A stretch of 64,000 nucleotides of DNA from Arthrobacter oryzae (GTDB lineage: Bacteria > Actinomycetota > Actinomycetes > Actinomycetales > Micrococcaceae), in NCBI RefSeq assembly GCF_030812315.1, contig NZ_JAUSSM010000013.1:1-64000 (forward strand). The letters run 5' to 3'. The notes below the pieces were generated by a model. It was given only the letters and a program-made list of their open reading frames with translations. It was not told the origin of the DNA and did no database searches. Below are positions 35,094 to 42,643 of this stretch, one piece after another (position 1 is the stretch's first letter; each line of letters opens with the position of its first letter). Made by a program: the position numbers and the translations under genes.

Positions 35094-36311
35094 ATGGCCA
35101 ATCTCTACGAATCCAACCTTTCCACGCGGGTGGATTTCCCCGCCCGGGCCAGGGCTGTTGCTTCTATTCCTTCGTTGTTGAGGCTCCAGGCCTTCCTGCG
35201 CATGCATGCTCAACGCCAGCATGAACCGGGAATCTGCGACTTCACCCTCGGCAATCCGCATCAAATGCCGCAAGAGGCATATGTCGCGGCGCTGCGGAAC
35301 CAGCTGGAACCCAGGAACGAACTCTGGTTTGCCTACAAATCCAACGGCGTGGAGGCTCAGCAGGCCGCGGCCGCGTCGCTGCAGCGCCTGTTGGAGATGC
35401 CGTTCGAGCCGGCGGACATCCACCTCACCACGGGAGGCTTCACCGCTATCGCTATGGCATTGAAGGCCGTGGCCGACCCTGGCGACGAGGTGATCTACAG
35501 CCTGCCGCCGTGGTTCCTGTATGAGCCGATCATCACCGAAGCAGGCCTTGTTCCGGTCAAAGTGCTGATCGACACGGAGACGTTTGACCTAGACCTCATG
35601 GCCATCGCCTCCGCCATCACGCCCCGGACCAGGGTGGTGATTGTCAACAGCCCCAACAACCCCACCGGCCGGATCTACCCGCCCGCGCTGCTGGTGAAAT
35701 TGGCGGCGATGCTGGAACTGGCTTCGGAGCGGAACGGACGCCGGATCTATCTCCTGTCCGATGAGGCGTACAACCGGATTGTGTATGACGGCGTCCGCTT
35801 CCATAGCCCGGCCGAGTACTATCCGAACACCCTGCTGGCCTACTCCTACGGGAAGACGCACCTGGCACCAGGGCAACGCATAGGCTACCTGGCCCTGCCG
35901 CCCACCATGCCGGATCGGGACGCCCTGCGTGAAATCCTGAGTGCCCTGCAGGTTGCCATGGGCTGGATCTACCCCAACGCGCTGATGCAGTATGCGCTGC
36001 CCGCGCTGGAGACGTTTTCCATCGACGTGGGGCAGCTGCAGCGGAAGCGGGACCGGCTGTACGAGGAGCTGACGGGGATGGGGTACCGGCTCCACCGGCC
36101 CGAGGGCTCGTTCTATCTCTTTGTGAACTCGCCGGTGCCCGACGACGAAGCGTTCACTGAATCGCTGGCCATCCGCGACGTCTTTGTGCTGCCGGGTGTC
36201 CTGTTTGAGACGCCGGGGTTCTTCCGGATCTCGCTCACCGCCAACGAGGAGATGGTGGAGCGCAGCCTGCCCGCGTTTGCCGAGGCGATCCGGCTGGCGG
36301 GGGCTGGGTAG
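35094..36311 (+). CDS. Class I/II pyridoxal-phosphate aminotransferase
   Basis: 405-residue fold-type I enzyme. PLP-site features are VNSPNNPTGRIYPP (Asn binding PLP), LLSDEAYNRIVYDG (Asp to the ring nitrogen) and YSYGKTHLAPGQRIGYLALPP (Schiff-base Lys in SYGKTH). Its N-terminus (NLYESNLSTRVDFPARARAVASIPSLLRL) is unlike AspC and matches a subgroup of aminotransferase-like proteins of unassigned substrate. It appears monocistronic, convergent with the SARP-type regulator. The start is supported by homology at MANLY; no strong Shine-Dalgarno is seen. Confidence 0.85.
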   Translation: MANLYESNLSTRVDFPARARAVASIPSLLRLQAFLRMHAQRQHEPGICDFTLGNPHQMPQEAYVAALRNQLEPRNELWFAYKSNGVEAQQAAAASLQRLLEMPFEPADIHLTTGGFTAIAMALKAVADPGDEVIYSLPPWFLYEPIITEAGLVPVKVLIDTETFDLDLMAIASAITPRTRVVIVNSPNNPTGRIYPPALLVKLAAMLELASERNGRRIYLLSDEAYNRIVYDGVRFHSPAEYYPNTLLAYSYGKTHLAPGQRIGYLALPPTMPDRDALREILSALQVAMGWIYPNALMQYALPALETFSIDVGQLQRKRDRLYEELTGMGYRLHRPEGSFYLFVNSPVPDDEAFTESLAIRDVFVLPGVLFETPGFFRISLTANEEMVERSLPAFAEAIRLAGAG

Positions 36312-36347
36312 GTAGGCGGTCAAGTTGGGCGAGGCGCAGCCGAAACC

Positions 36348-37730
36348 CTACGCGCTGCCCTGCCCCAACCTGGCGACGATGGACGGATGTACCAGCATGT
36401 TTCCCGTCTTCACGTTGCGGAGCGTGTCCAGCATGAGCGCCAGCGGCCCGTCCCGGGGAAGGAAGGCGCACACTCCGAGTGCCGATGCCTCGCAGAGGGC
36501 CGCAGGCGTGCATTCGGCGGTGAGCATCACGATCCTCGTCTCCGGGGATTCCAGGAGCATCTGCCGGGCCGCGTCCAGCCCGGTTCCGTCAGGCAGCCGG
36601 TAAGTCATGATCACGGCGTCGGGCTTCAAGGCGCGCCTCATTGCGACGCCGGACTCAACGGTCATTGCTGCGCCGATGCTGCGCAGATCCGGTTCGCGGT
36701 CCAAGGCATCGGCGAGCAGCTCGACGAACTGGGCGTCGTGCCCAACGGTCAGGACCAGCCGCTCGGCAGCCGCGGACTCCGGCCTTCCGCCGGCCGCCGA
36801 CTCTGGCCGTCCGGCGGGTGTAGTCCCCGCAATCTCCAGCACCTTCATCTCCGGTACCTTCGCAGGCGCTCCCACGTCGGCTGCGGCGGTGCACTTCAGG
36901 AGGCGTGCGTGGGCAGCTCGCAGGAGCGGCCCCGGTGCACACCCCATTTCCTTGTCCATCACGTGCCGGCAGCGGTCGAAGGCCCGCAATGCCGCGGTCA
37001 GCTGCCCAGCCCGTTCCAGCCCCAGGACCAACACCGTCCAGGCGCGCTCGGCCAGGACGTCGTCCTCTAGCGCGGCGGTTGCCCACGCGATGGCTGTCTC
37101 GGAGTCCCCCAGCGAGCATGCAGCCTGAGCAGCCAAGACCTTGGCTTCCACGACGCGTGATGCATGCATTGCCCGTTCCTCCTCCGCCCATGCGGGAAGG
37201 AGTTCTCCGCCCAGCAACGGCGCAGGGGCCAGGGCGAGGGCCTCGGTCAGGAAGCTGAGCGCACGACGCGGTTCCGTCTGCGCGGCCAGCCGGAACAGGA
37301 CGTCGAACCGGTCCAGGTCAAGATTCACCAGCGCGCGGTCCATCAGGTAGCCGCCCGTCACGGTCTTCAGCGGGCCGGCCTTACCAGTGCCGGGTTGGAG
37401 GTGCCGGCGCAACACGCTGACGTGGCTTTCCAGGGTCGGCAACGCCACGGCAGGGGCCTGTCCCTCCCACAGCAGATCGATCAGCCGGCCCTTGGACACG
37501 GGGGCGCCGAGGTGGAGCAGGAGGATTTCCAGGATCTGGCGCGGTTTGGGTCCGCCCAGTTCATGAGCGCCAAGCGTCTCAGTTCCCCGTCGAATCGTCA
37601 GCGGGCCCAGGATGCTGACGTCCAGCTTGCGGGACGGCGCCCTGAGCCGCGGACCCCACGGCGGGTGTTGCGGTTTCGAGGCAATGTCCAGTTCGAGCAT
37701 GCGGGCAAACCCCCAATTCCACACCGACAA
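36348..37730 (-). CDS. SARP/AfsR-type regulator with a C-terminal degenerate receiver domain
   Basis: 460 residues in an uncommon order. Residues ~34-110 form an OmpR/SARP winged helix (LDVSILGPLTIRRG...LGGPKPRQILEILLLHLGAPVSKGRLIDLLW), ~120-275 a bacterial transcriptional activation domain of TPR type, and ~320-450 a receiver-like domain (LVLTVGHDAQFVELL...VIMTYRLPDGTGLDAAR...IVMLTAECTPAALCEASALGVCAFLPRD). The phospho-acceptor Asp position reads Thr (IMTYRLPDG) and the conserved Lys reads Arg (FLPRD), so phosphorylation is unlikely. The start could be ten codons later (37700). A GAGTA-N5-TACCT motif lies just upstream. Confidence 0.85.
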   Translation of the reverse strand: MSVWNWGFARMLELDIASKPQHPPWGPRLRAPSRKLDVSILGPLTIRRGTETLGAHELGGPKPRQILEILLLHLGAPVSKGRLIDLLWEGQAPAVALPTLESHVSVLRRHLQPGTGKAGPLKTVTGGYLMDRALVNLDLDRFDVLFRLAAQTEPRRALSFLTEALALAPAPLLGGELLPAWAEEERAMHASRVVEAKVLAAQAACSLGDSETAIAWATAALEDDVLAERAWTVLVLGLERAGQLTAALRAFDRCRHVMDKEMGCAPGPLLRAAHARLLKCTAAADVGAPAKVPEMKVLEIAGTTPAGRPESAAGGRPESAAAERLVLTVGHDAQFVELLADALDREPDLRSIGAAMTVESGVAMRRALKPDAVIMTYRLPDGTGLDAARQMLLESPETRIVMLTAECTPAALCEASALGVCAFLPRDGPLALMLDTLRNVKTGNMLVHPSIVARLGQGSA

Positions 37731-37772
37731 CGGTTAGGGACCATCCTTGCCCAGCAGGCCTATGTACCGCCC

Positions 37773-37787
37773 GAGTAGTCACTACCT
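37773..37787. promoter_or_regulatory. GAGTA-N5-TACCT motif, site 3
   Basis: GAGTAGTCACTACCT, containing the palindrome GTAGTCACTAC, followed by GTTCTTC. It lies in the divergent spacer, ~45 bp upstream of the SARP-type gene. Confidence 0.4.
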
Positions 37788-37977
37788 GTTCTTCATGGCC
37801 CACTCCTGCATGGTGGCCCGACCGCTACGCACAAGTACAGCTGTCTCCCGAACACGCCGGGCTGTGTGTTGACTCGCCGGTGGCCGCGGAGGAATATCGC
37901 ACTTGTCCGCATCGGCGCTGCCAGGGCACTCCACCGCCGTGCAGCGCGGGTGGCCCCAGCCGGAAGAAGGATCCCCC

Positions 37978-38589
37978 ATGTCCATACTCGCCACCACTCC
38001 CGAAAGCCAGGCGTTCGGCCTGAAGGCGAAGATTTACGACGACGACCTCCGGTCCCACGGTTACGTCGCCAAGCACACGAAGGACCTGGCCGTGAACCCG
38101 GAGGCGTATGTGGCGTTCGAGGGGCTCATCAGCGCCATCACGCAGAACATGGACGTGCGGCGCTACGAGCTGATCACGCTGGCCGCCGCGCAGGCACTCG
38201 GTTCGGCACACTGCCGTCTGGCCCACGGGCTGAAGGCACTGCGGGCCATCGCCGAGGACGAGCTGGTGCAGATCGCCCGTGACTACCACAACGCGGGACT
38301 GACCCCGGCGGAGGTGGCCATGATGGAGTACGCCGAGCGGCTCAGCACCGACGCGGTGACCATGACCGACGCGGACACGCTCGAGCTGCGGGACCACGGC
38401 TTCACTGACCGGGAAATCCTGGACATTACGCTGGCTGCTGCCGCCAGGAACTATATGAGCCGCACGCTGCAGGCCATCTCCGCGGAAGTTGATGTTCCCA
38501 CCAAGCTTTCAGCCCAGCTCCGCAGCGCCCTGCTGTCTCCCCTGGCACAGTACGGCGCGGCCGCGAAGCCCCGGCACCGCGACGCCTAA
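37978..38589 (+). CDS. Carboxymuconolactone decarboxylase / AhpD-like protein
   Basis: 203-residue helical protein with the AhpD-like core NMDVRRYELITLAAAQALGSAHCRLAHGLKALRA. The usual CxxC of AhpD peroxidase partners is reduced to one Cys (SAHCRLAHG), as in many CMD-domain proteins related to uncharacterised peroxidase-like families. The second half repeats the helical pattern (EVAMMEYAERLSTDAVTMT...DREILDITLAAAARNY). The ATG at 37978 has GAAGAAGGA upstream. Divergent from the SARP-type regulator; a link between them is only positional. Confidence 0.82.
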   Translation: MSILATTPESQAFGLKAKIYDDDLRSHGYVAKHTKDLAVNPEAYVAFEGLISAITQNMDVRRYELITLAAAQALGSAHCRLAHGLKALRAIAEDELVQIARDYHNAGLTPAEVAMMEYAERLSTDAVTMTDADTLELRDHGFTDREILDITLAAAARNYMSRTLQAISAEVDVPTKLSAQLRSALLSPLAQYGAAAKPRHRDA

Positions 38590-38609
38590 CCCCACACGCC
38601 CGCCCCGCA

Positions 38610-38784
38610 ACGCTCTCTCACTTCCTGCCGGTTTTTCGGCGACGCTCTCTCACTTCCTGCCGCCGAATACCAAACGCTCTCTCACCGCCGGCCGGCCGCC
38701 AAGCCGGAATAGGGCGACAGCGTCGCAGAAAAACGTGCAAGTGAGAGAGCATTTGAGAAAAAGGGGCAGGAAGTGAGAGAGCGT
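38610..38784. repeat. 32-bp phased repeat cluster F (three forward, three reverse units)
   Basis: Forward units start at 38610, 38642 and 38674 (32 bp apart). Reverse cores are at 38712 (degenerate, 9 of 12), 38741 and 38773 (29 and 32 bp apart). The cluster lies between convergent genes. Confidence 0.9.
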
Positions 38785-38833
38785 CACCAGAGATAGGGCA
38801 TGGTTAGGCGCCTTCCTCCCCAACCAGGTAGCG

Positions 38834-39394
38834 CTAGGCCTGCCGGCGGTACGTTGCCTCGACCACCTGGTACGGATCGTGGCCGGGCACCATGTTGAGC
38901 ATAGTGATCCGTCCGCCGTTGCCGTCGCCGGGGTGGATGTGGATCTGCCAGCCCCAGTCCGGTCCCGGCGGCGCGGGGTACCAGCCTGTCAGCCGGATCA
39001 CGCCGTCGTCGTCGATGTACCCGTCGAGGGTCAGCCATTCCGGACCGGAGTGGTACGAATCCACCCAGACCGCCGTCGCCCCTTGAGTCCCGGCGGCTGC
39101 TTCCGGCTCCGCCGCGTCCCCTAAGTCGGACGCCGCCGTCGTGTCTCCCGAGTCGTCCCCGTCGAATGCCGCCTCTTCCCCGCCGGACGCCGGTCCGGAG
39201 CCCAGGAGCAGCAGGCCGTTCTGCGGCTTGTCCTCGTGTTGCCATGTGTATTCGATGGTCACGAACGCGCCGGCAGTCACGTTGACGGTCGCGGCTGACA
39301 CCGACTCCTCGTACTCGTCGGTGGGCATGAGCCGCATCCGGTTATGGCCCTGCCAGCTTCCGGTGAACGGCGCCAAACTTTCGATAATCGTCAT
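38834..39394 (-). CDS. Hypothetical protein (DUF1579-like)
   Basis: 186 residues from the ATG at 39394 (MTIIESLAPFTGSWQGHNRMRLMPTD). The N-terminus and the beta-strand pattern (FVTIEYTWQHEDKPQNGLLLLG...WVDSYHSGPEWLTLDGYIDDDGVIRLTGWY) resemble DUF1579-type proteins with a lipocalin-like barrel. An acidic low-complexity insert (residues ~82-112, rich in Gly, Asp, Ala, Glu) interrupts the barrel. No signal peptide. The frame extends upstream to 39613, but that part is low-complexity and overlaps the MFS gene. Function unknown. Confidence 0.7.
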   Translation of the reverse strand: MTIIESLAPFTGSWQGHNRMRLMPTDEYEESVSAATVNVTAGAFVTIEYTWQHEDKPQNGLLLLGSGPASGGEEAAFDGDDSGDTTAASDLGDAAEPEAAAGTQGATAVWVDSYHSGPEWLTLDGYIDDDGVIRLTGWYPAPPGPDWGWQIHIHPGDGNGGRITMLNMVPGHDPYQVVEATYRRQA

Positions 39395-39452
39395 ACCGGC
39401 AGTCTGGCGGGTGAGCAGCGGTGCCGCCAGCCCGGCACGCCGTACTCTGCAG

Positions 39453-40679
39453 CTAGTAGTTCCGCCGGTGCTTGAGCCGCGGAATCGTGATGGCGAAGAC
39501 GACGGCGGCGGCGAACCCCAGCACGCCGGTGGCCCACACGCCCGCCCCCAGTGAGACTGCCGCGGTGACGCCGGAGAGCAGCACGGGGCCGCCGGTGGCG
39601 CCGGCGTCGGCAATAAAGCGCCAGAGTCCCAGGAACTGGCCGCGGCCGCGGTCCGGGGAGAAGTCGGCCCCGAGGGTCATGATCAGGCCGGAGCTGATGC
39701 CGTTGCCGAACCCGATCAGCAGCGCCGCGAGCAGCAGGCCCACAAAGGTGCCCGTCAGCGGGATGAGCATCAGGGCGGTGCCCATGATCACCGTGGACGG
39801 GATGGCCACCCATTGGCGGCCCTTGCGGTCCATGAGCTTGCCCGCAGGGTAGAACACCAGCATGTCGATGGCCCCGGACAGGCCGTAGATCAGGGAGGCG
39901 TGCGTGGCGTCCATGCCCAGGTTGTCCGCCCACAGCGGGATGACCACCTGGCGGGAGGCGCGCAGTGCGCTGAGCAGCAGGATGCCGGCGCCGACGGTGA
40001 GGAATACGCCGGCGTGGGACCTGGCGATGCCGCGCATGGTGGGCTCGGGTCCGTGGTGCGCGCCGCCCGAACCGGCAACAGCAGGCAGGTCGGGGATGGT
40101 GATGGACAGGACGGCCGCGGCTGCCATGGCGGCGACACCCACCCAGTACGCGCCGCTGATGCCGGCAAACTGCATCACGCCGGCGCCCACGAACGGTCCG
40201 ATGAAGATGCCGACCCTGCTGACGCCGCCCAACGTGGACAGAGCCCGGGCGCGGAAGGCCACCGGCACCGCCTCGGTCAGGTATTTCTGCCGGGCCAGGC
40301 TGAAGACGCTTGCGGCCATTCCGACGACGATCATCGCCACGGCGAGCAGCCACAGTCCGTTGGGAATCACCGAGGACAGCCCTGCCGCCGTCAGCGCCAG
40401 CGCGCCGGCCGCGGCGGCCCCGACGATGGACCAGCGTTCGCCGAATTTGAGTGTGATCAGGGAGGCTGGCAGGTTGAAGAACCAGGAGCCCAGGCCGATG
40501 AGCGTGACGATCAGGGCAGCCACGGCGACGGACGCGCCGAGGTCGCGGGCGGAGAGTGCCACCACCGGGAGCACCGCCCCTTCGCCGATGCAGAACAGCA
40601 GCGCCGGTCCGAATGCGGGAACGGCAATGCTGCGAAGGCTGAAGGCTTTGGTGGCTTGCGCGGAGGTCATCCCCTTCAT
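39453..40679 (-). CDS. Major facilitator superfamily transporter
   Basis: 408-residue membrane protein with 12 expected helices, of the drug/metabolite exporter type. Visible are FNLPASLITLKFGERW with the loop-2 region, LARQKYLTEAVPVAFRARALSTLGGVSRVGIFIGPFVGAG (motif C-like gating helix) and AGKLMDRKGRQW. The ATG at 40679 is chosen because the longer frame has no supported start; MTSAQ nine bases later is an alternative. A ~156-bp piece of this gene (40214-40369) is duplicated at 50778-50933. Substrate unknown. Confidence 0.85.
   Translation of the reverse strand: MKGMTSAQATKAFSLRSIAVPAFGPALLFCIGEGAVLPVVALSARDLGASVAVAALIVTLIGLGSWFFNLPASLITLKFGERWSIVGAAAAGALALTAAGLSSVIPNGLWLLAVAMIVVGMAASVFSLARQKYLTEAVPVAFRARALSTLGGVSRVGIFIGPFVGAGVMQFAGISGAYWVGVAAMAAAAVLSITIPDLPAVAGSGGAHHGPEPTMRGIARSHAGVFLTVGAGILLLSALRASRQVVIPLWADNLGMDATHASLIYGLSGAIDMLVFYPAGKLMDRKGRQWVAIPSTVIMGTALMLIPLTGTFVGLLLAALLIGFGNGISSGLIMTLGADFSPDRGRGQFLGLWRFIADAGATGGPVLLSGVTAAVSLGAGVWATGVLGFAAAVVFAITIPRLKHRRNY
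40214..40369 (-). repeat. 156-bp direct repeat, left (original) copy inside the MFS gene
   Basis: Nearly identical to 50778-50933 in the same orientation, with roughly ten mismatches counted by eye. The two copies bracket the SLH-protein island. Confidence 0.9.
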
Positions 40680-40845
40680 CCTATGATCCCGCCAGGACGG
40701 GTGTTTCAGGTCCGGACCATCGCGGTTTCCGCGGCGGCATGAGTATTGATTGTCGGACCGCAATTACTATGGCATTCTTTGGATGTCGCTGCGCTTCCGG
40801 GGCCAGCGAATCCTGGGGGCTACCGGACGTTTCGTCGCTGCATTA

Positions 40846-40882
40846 TTTCCCCCGGCTCACGTCTATTTGGGGGAAACAATTG
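40846..40882 (+). promoter_or_regulatory. Hairpin masking the ribosome-binding site of the first SLH gene
   Basis: TTTCCCCC (40846-40853) is fully complementary to GGGGGAAA (40869-40876), which is the only Shine-Dalgarno-like tract before the TTG at 40880. The structure could control translation; no ligand domain is recognised. Confidence 0.5.
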
Positions 40883-42574
40883 CATATCTTTAGCGGCGCC
40901 CTGCGCCTTGCGCGCCAAAGTATTTCCAGATGCGCAAAAATGGCAGTGGGCGCCTTGACGTGCCTTGCCCTGGTGTCGGCAACGTTGCTCGTGGGCACTC
41001 CTGCCGCGCAGGCCGCCGATCTGGTCGGCGGAGAAACGATCGACAGAAGCAACCAGGAGCAGATCGTCGACGTCTTCAACGGCATTAATGACTTCAGGGC
41101 TTCAATTGGACTGAACCGTGTGAATTTCAATGCCACTGTTTCGGAAATGGCTGAAGACTGGTCTGACCACCTGGCAGCATCGGGCGAGTTTTACCACAAT
41201 CCAGATTTTTACTCCGACCCCCGGGTTGCGGGACGCCTGAACGGAGCGGCCGAAATCATTGCGGCCCGGTCAGATTTCTCGGGTCAGGGCCTAGTGGACC
41301 AGTGGATCTACTCGCCGGGGCATAACGCAATCATGAGCGATCCGGGCCTCACCACCATCGGCGTGGGGATCTCTACGATCAGGGACGGCTCTCCGAGTGG
41401 CCTCCGCTTATACGGCACGGTGAATTTCTTTACCTTTTGGAATCCGCCAGTGGGGATGTACACCACCGCCCAGGACTTCTTTGACGGCAAGCCCTCCATC
41501 GACACGCCACAGATAATCACGGTCGACGTACAGGACCCGGTATTTGACGACACGCTCAACACAGTTACTATTCCCGAAATGGAGGGCGTGGATTACCTCC
41601 TGAACGGGGTTTCTGCGCTGCCGGGAACGCACAACGCGGCTGAAGGTCGCATGGTTGTTACCTATGTGGCCAAGTCGGGATACCGCGTTTTTGGGCCGGC
41701 GTATTGGGACCATGTGTTTCTCCCGCCGCCCAAGGAAATCGTCCCCGTCGCCCCGACGTTCAACGGCGAAACCGGCCAATTCACCGTTCCCTATATGGAA
41801 GGTGTCCAATATTGGGTTAATGATTCGATCTGGGGTTCATCAACCTTCAGCAGCGAATGGGACACAACCGTCTACATCCGGGCCGAAGCCCTCAGTGGCT
41901 ACAAGCTGAGCGGCACTACATCCTGGCAGTACTACTTTGCCAAACCGGACCAGCCCGCTGACCCGGGCCCGGTCACACCCACGGAGCCGGCCGGCAGCTT
42001 TACCGACATCCCCGCGGGAACCCAGTTCGCCGCCGAGATCAACTGGCTAGCCGGCCGCGGCATCAGCACCGGCTGGGTTGATGGCAACGGCGATGCTACC
42101 TACCGGCCCCTTACTCCGGTCAACCGCGACGCCATGGCGGCCTTCATGTATCGCCTGCTGGGCGAGCCGCCCTTCAATGCCCCTGCCACCTCTCCGTTTG
42201 CGGACATGGCCGGGGGCACCAAGTTCTACAAGGAAATCACCTGGCTCGCGGATAAGCGCATTTCCGCAGGCTGGGAAGCCAACGGCGTGCGGACGTACCG
42301 CCCGGTAACGCCCGTCAACCGGGATGCCATGGCTGCCTTTTTGTACCGGCTCGCCGGCGAGCCGGACTTCACTCCCCCGCTCGCCTCGCCTTTCGTGGAC
42401 GTGGATACGAGCAATCAGTTCTACAAGGAAATCACCTGGCTTGCCGCGCAGGGCATTTCCACCGGCTGGGACGAAGGAAACGGCAGGATTACCTTCCGCC
42501 CCCTCTCCGCCGTCAACCGCGACGCCATGGCCGCTTTCATGTACCGCTGGAACACGAAATTCGGGCGGCCGTAA
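40880..42574 (+). CDS. Secreted CAP-domain protein with three C-terminal SLH-like repeats
   Basis: 564 residues from a TTG start preceded by GGGGGAAACAA. Signal peptide (residues ~1-45, ending TPAAQA), then a CAP/SCP domain (~58-180) with GEFYHNP, AAEIIAARSD and SPGHNAIM, two ~75-residue beta modules (FTVPYMEGVQYWVND type), and three ~62-residue SLH-like repeats of pattern FxD...QFxxEIxWLAxxGISTGW...YRPLxPVNRDAMAAFMYR. There is no LPXTG, so attachment through the SLH-like repeats is likely. A longer ATG frame from 40739 lacks a signal peptide. The paralogue downstream has the same start context. Confidence 0.85.
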   Translation: MHIFSGALRLARQSISRCAKMAVGALTCLALVSATLLVGTPAAQAADLVGGETIDRSNQEQIVDVFNGINDFRASIGLNRVNFNATVSEMAEDWSDHLAASGEFYHNPDFYSDPRVAGRLNGAAEIIAARSDFSGQGLVDQWIYSPGHNAIMSDPGLTTIGVGISTIRDGSPSGLRLYGTVNFFTFWNPPVGMYTTAQDFFDGKPSIDTPQIITVDVQDPVFDDTLNTVTIPEMEGVDYLLNGVSALPGTHNAAEGRMVVTYVAKSGYRVFGPAYWDHVFLPPPKEIVPVAPTFNGETGQFTVPYMEGVQYWVNDSIWGSSTFSSEWDTTVYIRAEALSGYKLSGTTSWQYYFAKPDQPADPGPVTPTEPAGSFTDIPAGTQFAAEINWLAGRGISTGWVDGNGDATYRPLTPVNRDAMAAFMYRLLGEPPFNAPATSPFADMAGGTKFYKEITWLADKRISAGWEANGVRTYRPVTPVNRDAMAAFLYRLAGEPDFTPPLASPFVDVDTSNQFYKEITWLAAQGISTGWDEGNGRITFRPLSAVNRDAMAAFMYRWNTKFGRP

Positions 42575-42643
42575 GCCCGCACACCAACAAGCGTCATCGC
42601 CAGGTCTTACTGAGAATGCTCACCAACATTAAGGGGAAATCAA

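Noticed and set aside
19121-38784. The phased repeats as CRISPR arrays
   Set aside because: Repeats are ~20 bp with only ~12-bp linkers, occur in both orientations within a cluster, number 2-4 per direction and have no cas genes.
40739-40879. ATG 40739 as start of the first SLH gene
   Set aside because: It adds 47 residues before the signal peptide, with no ribosome-binding site; the TTG at 40880 mirrors the next paralogue.
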